Assembly (NCBI GenBank): GCA_020310875.1
Contig: CM035439.1
Span: 139,065,852 to 139,129,851, forward strand
Origin: Ceratopteris richardii
Taxonomy: Eukaryota > Streptophyta > Polypodiopsida > Polypodiales > Pteridaceae
Length of the DNA stretch: 64,000 bases
Direction: 5' to 3'
The notes below the pieces were generated by a model. That model made no database searches. It saw only the letters and a program-made list of their open reading frames with translations, and was not told where the DNA came from. The translations under genes and the position numbers were made by a program. This document shows, one piece after another, positions 11,580 to 23,515 of the stretch (the first letter of the stretch is position 1; every line of letters begins with the position of its first letter).

Positions 11580-12012
11580 AACATCACGATTCTCTTGAGA
11601 TTCACAGCATCGCGATTCTCTTGAGATTCACAGCATCGCGATTCTCTTGAGATTCACAGCATCGCGATTCTCTTGAGATTCACAGCATCGTGATTCTCTT
11701 GAGATTCACAGTATCGCGATTCTCTTGAGATTCACAGCATTGCGATTCTCTTGAGATTCACAACATCACGATTCTCTTGAGATTCACAGCATCGCGATTC
11801 TCTTGAGATTCACAACATCGCAATTCTCTTGAGATTCACAGCATCGCGATTCTCTTGAGATTCACAGCATCGCAATTCTCTTGAGATTCACAGCATCACG
11901 ATTCTCTTGAGATTCATAGTATCGTGATTCTCTTGAGATTCACAACATCGCAATTCTCTTGAGATTCACAGCATCGCGATTCTCTTGAGATTCACAGCAT
12001 CGCGATTCTCAT
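11580..12012 (+). repeat. Tandem array of a 26-bp ATCGCGAT repeat in the leader
   Basis: About 16 head-to-tail copies of a 26-bp unit, CATCGCGATTCTC followed by TTGAGATTCACAG. The core ATCGCGAT is a perfect palindrome. Variants carry ATCACGAT, ATCGTGAT or ATCGCAAT, nearly all C/G-to-T/A transitions at the CG dinucleotides. There are no spacers, so this is not a CRISPR array. Confidence 0.95.
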
Positions 12013-12256
12013 GATTTCACAAAATCGCAATTTTCACACAAAATCGTGATTTTTCCATAAGTGCCTGTTTCCCTGTTTTGACCCCCAGGAGCCTGATTTG
12101 ACATAACGTTTTCATCCAAAGTCCATTTTTTGAGCTCTATAGCTCGTTGGACAAGATAATTTGAAGTTAACCCTCAGGTGGGACTAGGAAACCAAGGGGA
12201 CTCCAAAGGATTTTGAACCATACCAAAGGGAAATTTTGGACTCTTAACCAAAGCTT
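12013..12256 (+). other. Gypsy-H leader, gag-proximal part
   Basis: A further ATCGCAATTTTC/ATCGTGATTTTTC pair lies at ~12020-12055, followed by 200 bp of unique sequence ending just before the gag ATG. No ORF. Confidence 0.6.
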
Positions 12257-14095
12257 ATGAACCTGAGATCTGGTAGACACTTAGGCAAGGATAGACAAAG
12301 CATTAGATCTTCTCAGTATAGTGTCAACCATACAGCTAAGTCTTGGGCACAACAACTAAGTGGTTGTCCTTACGTACTAAACTCTGACACAAGTGACTCA
12401 GAAATGTCTTTTAGCATGGGTAAACCTGCAAGTGGCTCAGGAATTGCCCATCTACAAACACCAGAAGATCCCTATAAGACACAATTGGAATATATTCGGA
12501 CCAACCGATTAGGTGCTTGCATCTATAAGGACGGCTTGAGGCGATTAGTGGTCCAACTCAAAAATCCAGATCAACCCTTTGGACTTGAACACCCAGTGGT
12601 CAAGTTCGAAGAGGGTTCATACATTGATAAGGAAGGAACCATGTATGTGGTCACCAACCTACCAGATAGGACCGATGAGTTTGGAAATATCATTCATGAA
12701 TATGAGATAGGAGACCTATAACAAGGAAATGTAGGACAAGGACCCCAAACTCCTAGAGGTCAGTCAGTTTTGACTGTGATCACTCTAGATTGGATCCCTC
12801 AAGACAACAAAAGCATAGAACTATTCTTGAATAGAGAAATTGAGGAAGCCTTTTGGAGATTCAAGCCAGAGCAACCTAGCCAATTGGGCATAGTCATCAT
12901 CTATGAGTCCAAGGACCTAGAGATACCAGGCAAAGTTGTCTACCTAGATAACACATCAGAGAAAATGTTCTTGGTAACAGAACATGATCGACATGCATAT
13001 ACTTGGAAGAGTGAATTGATTTTCCCTCCACCAAGATCCAATGTTGCCCATGGCCTCCAAGGAGTAGGATCATCCCAAGCTCATGAAGCCCAGAGAGAAA
13101 GAACTAGAGAGAGACCTGAGGTAAGTTTTGCACACACTGTGGGTAGGAATAGATCAGGATTTGAAAATGAAAGACCTGAAAGAGAGAGACATCAAGCACT
13201 TAGGCAACAAAGAGATGAACAGGATTTTCCATTGCCTAGACCCTGAGAGCACTCAAGAACCCTTAGACCCACTCAAGTGATCAAGGCAATGAAGAATTAT
13301 TTTGACGGGACAGGAGATCCTTATGATCATGTGGCTGAGTTCAAACAAGTGTTAAGAGCTGAATAGGTTGAGGATTTGTTCACCCAGTACAAGGCATTTG
13401 GTTTGACTCTTAAAGGCACTGCCTTAGATTGGTTTCAACCGCTAAGTAGTCGCAACTATCGCGACATAGGTCAACTACTAGACAAATTCATTGTAGAATT
13501 TTCCAAGAGTGGTATGAAGCATAACACATCATCCTTGATCCACAGCTTCAAGCAGAGACCCCAAGAAACAGTGCGACTAGCAGGTAGAAGGTTCAGACAG
13601 TATCTAGAGAGATGCCTTGCTCCAGAGTTACCCACAGCAGCCAAACAAGTGGCTTTGTTTTTAGATGGCTTACTAAGCACCAAGTTAAGATCATATGTGT
13701 ACTTGAAAGAGCCCAGATCCATAGAAGAGTGTGTGCGGACGTGCATTGACATAGAAGATAACTTGGGTGAGGAGTTAGGATTGTCCAAACTCTATAAGGA
13801 TTCTGATAGCTCTACTAGTCATACTTCAAAAATCTCCACGGAAATAGATGAGATAGCTGAGCAAGTTGCCAAGAAGCTGGGAGTCCAAATAGACAAACAC
13901 AAAGAATCACCTCATTGAACCGATGTTATACCTGCAGAGGGGACCACATGGCTAATGTATTCCCAATGCAAAACCAAAACATTAGAGAAAGCAATGCTCC
14001 ATATTGCACTATTGAGAGAAAATACACAAACCACACTGCTCAAGATTGCCCCTACAATAGGCAGGCTGTGAGACAGAACTATCAGCAACCATACC
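12257..14095 (+). pseudogene. Gypsy-H gag, N-terminal part
   Basis: Gag is the structural protein that packages element RNA in virus-like particles. The start MNLRSGRHL at 12257 is typical of plant gypsy gag. One frame runs 12257-13918 with in-frame stops TAA 12719, TGA 13244 and TAG 13364; each could come from a single C-to-T change. The retrotransposon gag core is at 13300-13760 (ALDWFQ, FKQRPQETV, SYVYLKEP). A frameshift near 13910 leads to a cysteine-rich start (CYTCRGDH) with CX2CX3H spacing. The ORF is cut at 14095 by Copia-A and resumes at 39033 in the same frame. Confidence 0.85.
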
Positions 14096-15252
14096 TGTGA
14101 AGAGATGGATAGGTATGTGCTTGAAGATGAAGAGGTGTTGCAAAATCCTTGATCTACACCAGCCAAATGAACTCCAGAAGTATATGGTGGGCCTTTGTAG
14201 CTTGCCAATGGATGTATTAGACACCCTATGTACCTTGGAAGATCACTCTCAAAAAGATAGATCAAAACAGATAAGTTGGAGTTAGCTCAGAGGTGAAAAC
14301 TTGCTATTCTTGGTTCATACACCTGTCCAGTGTTTTACATAATTCTCTGAGCACAGCAAGAATTAGCATAATTCCTCTTGGGGAAGTCTAGATAACTTAA
14401 AGAGCTAACTTTCAAGAGTAATCTCATAAAAAATAATGAACCACACACTGAGAAGGAGTTTTAACAACTGATGACATCATCCCGATTTTCACGGGCTGCT
14501 ATAGTTTGAGACCAGTGAACAGAAAAATCAACATAACTTACAAGGTGAGTGAAAAAGTCGGGTACCTGACAAAGAAGTGAAGATGAACAGACCCTGTTGA
14601 CTTCAAATGAACATAACTGAAGATTGCAACATCCAAATGACATGAAAATTTGTGAGCATATAGTAGACTTATAGAGCTAACTTTACCAAGTTAAATCATT
14701 GAAAATGATGCACCAAGCTTAGAAAAAACATCTCTGCAATCTGACTGAGAAAACTGAGAGTAATGGCAGTGAGTAGTACACTTCACAAGAACATGGAAAG
14801 ATGAACTCAAATAATCATGAAAATGAAAGTATATTGCTTGTACAATACAATGACTTACTGATACATATGTGTGCCTTGTAATCACACCTTGATATGGCAT
14901 AAAGCTCAGCTCTTGGAGGTCTTCACATAGGTCTCTCTAACCACGACTAAAACTGCCATCTATTTATAGTTGAGTTTGGGAGGCTAACTTCCCTCAATCA
15001 CTCTCCAATCAATCAATGATTGATTTGATTCTCTACCTACCACAAATCACGAATTCGTGGCTCCTCTTTCCCTTTTTGATCATGTGGACTCAACCACTTA
15101 AGATTCTCTTACTTTTACATTAAGTAAACTCTCCAAAAAATTACAAGAGGTAGTTCACAAGTGAACTTTACATAGTCTTCATTTTAAGGCTTTTTCTATG
15201 ACTTTGTGGGACTCAAGCCAATACTTAGGCTTGTCATAGACTTGCTCCAACA
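14096..15252 (-). repeat. Copia-A 3' LTR (1157 bp)
   Basis: It matches 37760-39032 with scattered substitutions. It lacks ~116 bp that are present in the other LTR (about 38203-38319), the junction falling near 14538. On the minus strand it starts TGTTGGAGCA right after the polypurine tract and ends CTCTTCACA. Confidence 0.95.
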
Positions 15253-15267
15253 GCTCCCCCTCAAGCC
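15253..15267 (-). promoter_or_regulatory. Copia-A polypurine tract
   Basis: On the minus strand GCTTGAGGGGGAGC directly precedes the 3' LTR. This is the plus-strand DNA primer site used in reverse transcription. Confidence 0.85.
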
Positions 15268-15284
15268 AAGTATGCTTGAGGTCT

Positions 15285-18200
15285 TCAATCTTCCAAGATT
15301 ACCTGCAAACCAATCATAGCCTTGAATTTGCAAAGCTTTGTACCATCCAATGCTTTGGTTAGAATATCTGCACATTGTTGATGAGTGGACACATATGATA
15401 TTTGAATCTCTTTGCTTAAAACCTTTTCTCGTACATAGTGATAATGAACTTCAATATGTTTAGTCCTTGCATGAAAAATAGGATTAGCAGCCAAATGAAT
15501 AGAACTCATATTGTCACCAAAAATAATTGGAGTTCCAAACTCCAATCCAAGATCTTTGAATAATGTCTTCATCCACATAGCGTCTTGTGTAGCTATGGCA
15601 AGACCTCTATATTCAGCTTCAGTAGAAGAGAGAGCAACTGTGGGTTGCTTCTTGGATGACCATGAAATAAGCTTTGAACCTGCAAAGGTAAGATAACCTG
15701 AAGTGCTCCTTCTATCTTCCTTGGAGCTAGCCCAATCTGCATCAGAAAATAGCTTCAAACCTAAATCAGATACATAAGGATAATAAAGTCCTTCATTTAT
15801 GGTTCCTTTGAGATACTTGAGAATCTTTTTGGCCGCATCCATATGTGGTTTCCTTGGTGTGTGCATAAATTGACTTAGCACACTCACACTGTGACATATA
15901 TCTACTCTTGTCAATGTGGCATAGTTGAGACTACCCACTAGACTTTGATATGATGTGATGTCCTCTATGAGTTCACCTTCATGTGAGCTCAATTTGTGAT
16001 TGAACTCCATTGGAGTACCTGCAATCTTACAATCTTGCATCTTGAATTTTGCCAACATGTCCTTAATGTACTTCCTTTGTGTGAGAAACAAACCATGATC
16101 TTTGTAGAGAACTTCCAAACCTAGGAAGTAGGTAAGTGAACCCAAATCACTTATCTTGAACTCTTCTCTCACATGATCTTTGATCTTCTTCATACCATCT
16201 GCATCATTTCCTGTCAATATAATATCATATACATATACACATAAGTAGATGACCTCATAATTACTCTTTTTAATAAAGAGTGAAGGATCTGCCTTGCTTG
16301 GTTGAAAGCCTTTGTCCTACAAGAATGAAACAAGCCTGAAATTCCAAGCTCTTGGAGCTTGCTTGAGACCATACAATGCTTTGTTAAGTTTACACACATA
16401 ATCAGGATAAACTTGATTCTCAAAACCAAGTGGTTGTGCCATATATACCTCTTCTGTTATCCAACCATTCAAGAATGCATTCTTTACATCTAGTTGAAGT
16501 ATCTTCCAATTCTTGGAAGAGGCAATACTAAGCAAAACCCTAATACTAGGCATCTTTGCCATAGGAGAGAAGGTCTCCTCATGATCAATTCCCTGAGTTT
16601 GTGCAAAGCCTTTTGCTACAAGCCTTGCCTTATACCTGTTAATTGAACCATCAGAATTCTTCTTGAGTTTATAGACCCATCTTGAGCCTATTACCTTCAT
16701 GGATGAAGTCTTGGGCACCAAATCCCAAGTGTTGTTTTCCTCAAGTGCTTCAATCTCTTCCTTCATTGCATGCTTCCATTCTGATTTTGCTTTGGCCTCT
16801 TCAAATGATGATGGCTCCTCTTGGTTTATATCCTGTGCTATGTAGATAGAGTGTTTAGTTACTAATGAGGTGTCAAACCCATACCTTTCTGGTTTTTCCT
16901 TTTCCCTCATAGATCTTCTTATGCCATGATGTGATGATTCTGCCTCATGTCCAAGTTCCTGCAATTTTGCTTTACCTTTAGACTTTCATGCTTTGATCTT
17001 TTCCATCTGAGATTCTTCATCATCCTCTGAGGTGTCTTGTTCCTCAATCTTCGGTTGTTCTCTACCAAGCTTTGGAAAATCTTCTTCAAGATTATATGGT
17101 AAATTGACCTTCCTGCATGAATCTTCATACCATGAATTGTTCTCATCAAAACTACATCTCTGCTTACCAAGAATCCTTTGTTGGTAGGGTTGTATAACCT
17201 GTAGCCCTTTTGATTGTTGTCATATCCAATAAATACACACCTTTCTGCCTTTGGATCCATCTTGCCTCTAACCTGTGAAGGAACATGAGCAAAAGCAATA
17301 CATCCAAAAATTTTACAATGATCTAAGCTTGGTCTTCTTCCATTCCAAGCCTCATATGGATTCATCCCATCAAGGGATTTTGAAGGCAACCTGTTAATCA
17401 AGTAAGTGGCTGTAGATACAGCCTCAGCCCATAAGTAATTAGGTAAATGCTTCTCATTTAACATAGACCTTGCAGCTTCAACAATTGTCCTATTCCTCCT
17501 TTCTGCCACTCCATTTTGCTCAGGAGTGTACCTTGTAGTTACCTCTCTTTTGATTCCTCTTTCTTCAAGAAAAGAATCAAACTCATGGGAGAAGTATTCT
17601 CCCCCTCCATCTGACCTTAGCCTTTTTAGTGATTTACCTGTTTGATTCTCCACAAGAGCCAAATATCTTTTGAAACATGAAAAAACTTCATCTTTGTGTT
17701 TCATAAAGAATAGGATAGTCCATTTGCTGCAATCATCAATAAAGGAAACATAATACCTTGATCCAGATATTGAAGCTTCCTTGCTAGGTCCCCATACATC
17801 TGTATGAACCAACTCCAAGAGATCTCCATGCATATAACCTTTCTTCATGAATGGTAACCTGTGAGACTTTCCAAATTGACATGCACTACACTTATAAATC
17901 ATATGTTGTTTTGACAAATTAGGAAGTCCAAGTACACTTTGGTCCCTACAGATTTGCTTTAATAACCTTTCACAAATATGTGCTAACCTTTTGTGCCATA
18001 CTTCCAATTCTGTGAGTGTCTAACTACCATAATTAAAGAGAGCAATGTTTCTAGTGTCCTGTAATTCAAATGTGAACAATCTACCTGTCTTTTCACCTTT
18101 TGCAATTCTTCTGAATCCTTGACTTGGATCTTCAACAAATGCTCCTGCCTTCGTGAACATGACTTGCAACCCTTTCTCTACTATCTGCCCAACACTTATC

Positions 18201-19106
18201 AAATTCTTTGTAATGGTAGGGACATAGAGTACCTTACTAAGTAGGTTGATGTTTCCATCAGGTGCTTTGACATTGCCTATTTTCTCCACAGGATGTTTTG
18301 TATCATCTCCTGTTTGTACCTCATGCTTATTCCTTGGATCTTCTAAATCTGATAGGAGTGCCACATTTCCTGCCACATGATTTGAATAACCTGAGTCTAT
18401 GTAGAAAACATGCTCATCAGATTTACCTTGTGGCATAGCCATGTTCATGATCAATAATGAATCCTCTTTGTTTGAGTCTTCTGTGTAGTTATTGTAGTCT
18501 CTCCTTCCTTTGTAGCCTCCTTGATAGTTTGAATGATTGTAGTTGTTGTATTTGCCATGGTAGTTGTTGAACCTTGCTCTTGAGTGGCCATAACTTCCTC
18601 TATTGTATCCTCTGCCTCTTTGATTCCTAGAATTCCTAAAGCAATTTTCAGTTGTATGATTAGTTAATCCACAAATAGAACATGAGTTGGAGTCTTGGGA
18701 TCTCCCCCTGTCTTGTCTACCTCCTCTTCCTCTACCTCTGCCATGTCTTCCTCTACCTGCATAGTTAGCTTGATATGTACCTGCTTCATCATCCACTTTC
18801 TTTGCCTTTCCTTTGTTATCTTTAGACTTGCTTTTATCCGTGTATAAAGCTGAAGATTGATTACCTTTAGAGCTTTCTCCATTTTTTATAAGCTTTGCCT
18901 CTTGAGTAAGTAGTTGTCCAATGAGTGTATTGAAATCAGGTACATGCATGTCCATGTACAAATCCATAACTGTGGTGAATGCTTCCCACTTGTCATCTGC
19001 CTTCAAGCCATTGATGACCTGCCTTAAAATTTGCTCTTCATCTATTACCTCTCCAATGCTTCCCAACTGATCCGCTATGTCCTTGAGCTTTGTGACAAAA
19101 TCAGTC
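15285..19106 (-). pseudogene. Copia-A gag C-terminus, protease, integrase, RT, RNase H
   Basis: Reading leftwards: the gag remainder with a CSICGLTNHTTENC zinc knuckle (~18640-18680) and Arg/Gly-rich segments; protease DSGYSNHV near 18390 (usually DSGCS); integrase from WHKRLAH with TDVWGP, DGGGEY and NGVAERRN; RT 16950-16000; RNase H to 15285. Breaks are TAG 18020-18022, a frameshift near 17140, TGA near 16985 and TAG 16317-16319. The RT active site reads YVYD instead of YVDD (about 16225), losing a catalytic Asp. The coding frame resumes from the N-terminal gag piece at 37353-37742 once Copia-B and one TSD copy are removed. Confidence 0.9.
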
Positions 19107-19274
19107 ACATTTGTTGGAGAAACACTCACTAATTGGACATATATTTGAAGGTCAAATCTTAGGAAGAAAACACCATGCCTATGTGAAGGGACAAATTCAC
19201 AAGTGTATCATATTTGTAAAGTTAGTTCACTTTAGTTCTAGAAGTTTTCTAAAAATCACGAGAATACGAAAATC

Positions 19275-19282
19275 TATATAAG
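19275..19282 (+). promoter_or_regulatory. TATA box of Copia-B LTR 1
   Basis: TATATAAG lies ~165 bp into the LTR and is preserved in the other two LTRs (about 31107 and 36528). The palindromes lie 240-450 bp downstream, i.e. probably in the transcribed R/U5 part. Confidence 0.6.
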
Positions 19283-19520
19283 TTAGCTTGTATCAACTGA
19301 CACGGAGAGAGAGAGAATAGAGAGAAGAAGTAGAAGAAGGAGTTCATTTATACGACTGTGTATAGTCGGGCTTCTCTGAGTGAGAAAGCATCTGTAAAAC
19401 TGCTGAGTTTTCATAGCTATGAGAAAGAACTAAGTAAAGTTTTGTGTATGAGTCTCTCTCCATCATCTCCATAATTACCTACTGTGTGATGAGTTAAAAA
19501 GATCAAGTTTTCCAAGCAAC

Positions 19521-19726
19521 TCGATGCCTGGCATCGAATTCCAGTTGAGAAGTCATATTCTAAGTGTGCATGAAATCACCTATAGTTTTGGTGTCCAAAA
19601 AGATCAAGGTTTTATGCGGGAAGTCGATGCCTGGCATCAAATCCCTGCTGAAAAGTGGCCAAAAACATCCCAAGTCGATGCCCGGCATCGAATTCTTGTT
19701 GCAAGTCGATGCTAGGCATCGAATTC
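19521..19726 (+). repeat. Four palindromic TCGATGCCNGGCATCGA motifs in LTR 1
   Basis: Motifs start at 19521, 19624, 19675 and 19706. Each is a 7-bp inverted repeat around one to three central bases and most are followed by AATTC. One arm differs in the second copy (GGCATCAA) and the centre varies (CTG, CCG, CTA). The same set recurs in LTR 2 from ~31353 and LTR 3 from ~36774. Confidence 0.9.
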
Positions 19727-20095
19727 TAATTTTAAACAAGCGCTCTTACTATAATAGGAAAGATTTCCAGTTTTGGAAGGTCATACAGGGTCATCTTGTG
19801 AGAGCCATAACTTGAGTTCTAGAGATCGTTTGATGCATATGATAGCTTCTTGGAAAGCTCTACTCTTCTAGTTTCATCCTATAAAGTTTCATGGAGAAAT
19901 AATACTTGAGCTAGGAGAAATTAGCAAAATACTGAAGGTATGTCATTTCGGTGACTAGGAATTTCTGTAGAAGCAAAGTTCTCACTTTAGGCTATCATTT
20001 CTCAAAGTTTGGAGTGGCAATGAGTTAATGGTGACCATAGAGGTGTTCTAGTGTCACATTAATTCATTTCTTGTGGTGTTTCATACATCAACAAG

Positions 20096-20107
20096 TGGTA
20101 TCAGAGC
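20096..20107 (+). promoter_or_regulatory. Copia-B PBS (first internal region)
   Basis: TGGTATCAGAGC, complementary to the 3' end of initiator tRNA-Met, lies two bases after LTR 1. This is the standard copia PBS in plants. Confidence 0.95.
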
Positions 20108-20304
20108 AGAAAGATTCTCGAGAGCAGAAGACGACAAAGGTACGAGAAGTTTTGTAAAGTTTTCCATTAAAGTTTGAAAGATGAAGCATTTGAAGACACA
20201 AGGCATCAAAAGGTTACTTCAAAAATATCCTCATACACAAAGAACTTCAAAAGGTATTATCCTTTATCCTTTAAGCTCACAGGTTGTAGCAGAAGAAAAG
20301 AACT

Positions 20305-22674
20305 ATGGCAGATCATATCTCCATTGACAAACTGGACAGAGATAATTACCCCGCATGGGTAATGAGAATGGAAGCCTTACTTATGAGTAAGGATCTCATG
20401 GTATATGTAACAAGTGAAGAAGAGAAGCCAGTATTTGAAGATGAAAGCCGACCAAAGAAAGAGGAACTTGATGCTTTAAAGCATTGGCAGAAGAGGGATG
20501 CAAGTGCAAAAGCATACATCTACAATACAATCTCTGATCATTTGCTACCACACATCAGAGGATTGGAATCATCTAAAGATATATGGAATGCATTGGAGTA
20601 TCATTTCCAAAGTACTACTAAAGCACAGAAAGCAAGTCTATGGTCAGAGTTTACAACATTCAAGAAGAAGCCAAGTCAAACCATTAGTGATTATGTCACT
20701 AAGATGAAGGATCTAGCAGATAGTCTTGGATCCATAGATGAAGATGTTGAAGATCACAGATTGATTGCTCAGCTACTTGCAGGTTTGAGAGGGGATGAAA
20801 GGTGGAAACCTTTTGTCTTATCAACAGAACTTTCATTAAATCATTATGTTCGAGATTTGAACCAGTTGCTTGGTTTGATGCTCACATATGAGCAAGACTT
20901 GAAGGGAGATGGAGATAAAGGACAAAGTTCTGCAATGTACATGAAGAACAAGAAGAAAGGAGATAAAGGTAAAGCAAAGGATGAAGAGGATTCTAGTTCT
21001 CAAGCTTATTATACAAGAGGTAAAGGCACTGGTAGAGGAAGAGCAAGAGGCTTTGGAAGAGGTAGAGGTAATCAAAATAACAACAAGAAGGCTTGTTGGA
21101 TCTGTGGATTGAGTAATCATTTGGCTCATGACTGTTGGCATAACCAACAAGGATCAAACCAGAATCAAAACAACAATAGCAGAGGTCGACGTGGAAGATA
21201 TCAAAGTAATTTCCAAAGAGGTAGACAAAGTCAAAGAGGAGGCTATGGTAGAGGTGGAGGAAGAAGTTGGGGACATAATCAATCCTACAACACCACCTAC
21301 TACAACTATGCAAATGACACACAGAATGAAAGTCATACATCATTGATGATGAACTCAATCAGCACATCAGACAAAGAAGATCTAAAGGTATTTTACATTG
21401 ACTCTGGATGTTCTAATCATTTGTCAGGAAACATAGAATTGATGTCAGAATTGGAAAAAGGCATTTCTAGCCATAGTGTTCAAACAGGTGATAATACCAG
21501 ACATAGTGTACATTCAATTGGAAAAGTGAAATGCAAGAATGGAGCAGATTTGCTAACCAATGTTTTGTATGTTCCTACAATACCTAAAAACTTGATTAGT
21601 GTGGGACAGATAGTTGAAAAAGGTTTTCAAGTCAGGTTTACAAATGAAGGAGTATTTGTTGAAGATCTAGAGAATGTATATAATCAGATTGTCTCTGGTA
21701 AGAAAGAAGGTAGACTCTTTACTTTAGGAGTGCAAGGAAACATTGGTCAAGCTTTGCTCACACATGGTGAAGCAGTGATTACAGAACTTGATCTCTGGCA
21801 TAAGAGATTAGGTCATTTCAATGAAAGAGGAATTAAAGATATGGTTGCTAATCAGTCTGTACTAGGATTACCAAATGTGCAAAGTCAACATATGGTTTAT
21901 AAATGTGAAGCATGTCAAATGGGTAAAGCACACAGGTTACCATTTCAAAAGAAAGGATTCAAACATGATGGACTATTAGAGCTCATTCATACAGATGTAT
22001 GGGGACCAACAAAAGAAGGATCTATCAATGGCTCAAGGTATTATGTTCTTTTCATTGATGATGCTACAAGATCGATAACATTATATGTTTTGAAGGAAAG
22101 ATCAGAAGTGTTTGAAGCTTTCAAGCATTTTCATGCATATGCAGAGAGAGTCACAGTTCAAAAGCTTAAAAGACTGAGGTCTGATGGAGGGGGAGAATAC
22201 TTCTCCCAAGAGTTCAATGATTATCTTTGGAATACAGGTATTAAGAGAGAAATAACTTGCAGGTATACACCACAACAAAATGGTGTAGCAGAAAGAAGGA
22301 ACACGACTTTGGTTGAGTTTGCTAGAGCTATGCTAAAGGAGAAGAGTTGTCCAAATTATCTTTGGGCTGAGGCTGTGAATACAGCTACATATCTTGTGAA
22401 TAGATTACCATGTGCAGCTCTGAATGGAATGACTCCATATGAAGCTTGGTGGGGTAAGAAACCAACACTAGATCATTGTAGAGTGTTTGGATCAATTGCA
22501 TATGCTTATGTGCCATCACAACTTAGGCATAAACTTGAACCAAAGGCAGAAAAATATGTGTTCATTGGTTGTGATGAAAAGCAGATGGGTTACAGGTTGT
22601 GGAATCCTTTAACCAAACAATTTCTTGTTTCTAGAGATGTCACATTTGATGAACAGAAAAGTTGGTATGCAGAT
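20305..22674 (+). CDS. Copia-B copy 1 gag-protease-integrase (first part of polyprotein)
   Basis: Starting at ATG 20305 (MADHISIDK), the open frame has no internal stop up to the LARD-C insertion. Gag begins NYPAWVMRMEALL. Arg/Gly/Gln-rich RNA-binding stretches flank a CCHC knuckle CWICGLSNHLAHDC (~residues 264-277). Protease carries FYIDSGCSNHL (~363). The GAG-pre-integrase region has LWHKRLGH (~497). Integrase shows its three acidic residues in HTDVWGP (~562), LRSDGGGEY (~627) and NGVAERRN (~660). The frame continues at 29086 after the insertion, with no shift. This is the best-preserved reading frame of Copia-B. Inactive as it stands because LARD-C splits it. Confidence 0.9.
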
Positions 22675-23321
22675 TGTTGAGAAAAGGGGAACAACAACCC
22701 TAACCGCCTCACATGGAAGTGAGAGGTTTCTCCAAGTTGGGGCAAAGAATGAGAGGAGAGGTTCACCCACGCTCATGGAGCAATGGCAACAATGGCCAAC
22801 GTCACAAGGAGCAAAGGGGAACATCCTCCCAACCATGCACACACACATGCAAATCCATACACCAAGATCATCGCCTTGCACACAAGGAAACAGGAGAGTA
22901 GCAAATGACACCTTCTTCCATTACCAAAATGGAGGCCAAGGCCATGGCCAAGGGACCTCCCTCTTTACAAAATGAGGCTCTTCTTTATATAGAGAAGAGA
23001 GGCATATGTGAATAAAAACATGTGGTCAAAAGACCACATGTGCTAAATCCAAAAAGAGAATCTTTATGGGATGTGGAACTACCCACCTAGAGAGAGAGAG
23101 AGAGCGCGTGAGATTTCTACGTGGGCTTTCTTTATGTTTGCTCAAAAAGGAGTTTTTTTTTTTAAGAAAAGGCTTCAATACCTTAGACTTAGGGGAATTA
23201 TCAAAAAGTGGTTTTAGGAGAGTGTTCACGTGGACATCTCCTAATTTACAAAAAGATGGTATTTTCATGAGGGCTAAAGGATGCCATAGCATGAGAAATA
23301 TGGGCAACCCTTGTAGCAACA
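22675..23321 (-). repeat. LARD-C 3' LTR (647 bp)
   Basis: TGTTGAGAAAAGG...TAGCAACA on the plus strand. ORFs within it are chance. An (AG)n run near 23090 is longer than in the other LTR. TATA-like TTTATATAG lies at ~22983 on the plus strand, but the element reads minus. Confidence 0.95.
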
Positions 23322-23337
23322 CCCTCCTCCTCCTAGA
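23322..23337 (-). promoter_or_regulatory. LARD-C polypurine tract
   Basis: The minus strand reads CTAGGAGGAGGAGGG directly against the 3' LTR. Confidence 0.85.
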
Positions 23338-23397
23338 CTTTGTCGTCCTCGACAAAGCTGAGAGAAGAGCATACATAGCTGCACCGACCCAAGGTAG

Positions 23398-23515
23398 AGT
23401 CTTTCAAGTCTGAAAATCTTCAAGTCTCCAAAATCTGCAATTCTTCAGTCTGCCAAGCTTCAAGCTGCAAGTCTTCAGTCTTTACTTCAAGCTGCAAATC
23501 TTCAATCTTTAGAGT
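23398..23515. repeat. Degenerate CTTCAAGTCTGCAA tandem repeats
   Basis: Short words CTTCAAG, TCTTCAGTC and CTGCAA recur irregularly over ~115 bp near the 3' end of the LARD-C internal region. It looks like slippage-generated low-complexity DNA. Confidence 0.7.

Larger units (their letters stand above)
19112..20093 (+). repeat. Copia-B LTR 1 (982 bp)
   Basis: It runs TGTTGGAGAA...CATCAACA and contains a TATA box at 19275-19282 (TATATAAG). Four copies of a TCGATGCCNGGCATCGA palindrome lie at 19521, 19624, 19675 and 19706. It is closely similar to the other two LTRs of this element. Confidence 0.95.

Noticed and set aside
11580..12012. CRISPR-like regular repeats
   Set aside because: Units are directly adjacent with no unique spacers, and the context is a plant retrotransposon leader.
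19524..19815. Small ORFs across the Copia-B LTR palindromes (MPGIEF..., VDARHRI...)
   Set aside because: They are repeat-driven openings in several frames, inside an LTR, and no frame shows protein-like conservation beyond the palindromes.
20836..21358. Antisense ORFs over Copia-B gag (also 32683-33190)
   Set aside because: Complement of Arg/Gly/Gln-rich gag sequence gives long open antisense frames with low complexity; no independent support.
22609..22975. ORFs on both strands in the LARD-C LTR (and again at 28331-28733)
   Set aside because: They lie wholly or mostly in LTR sequence, overlap each other on opposite strands and match no family.
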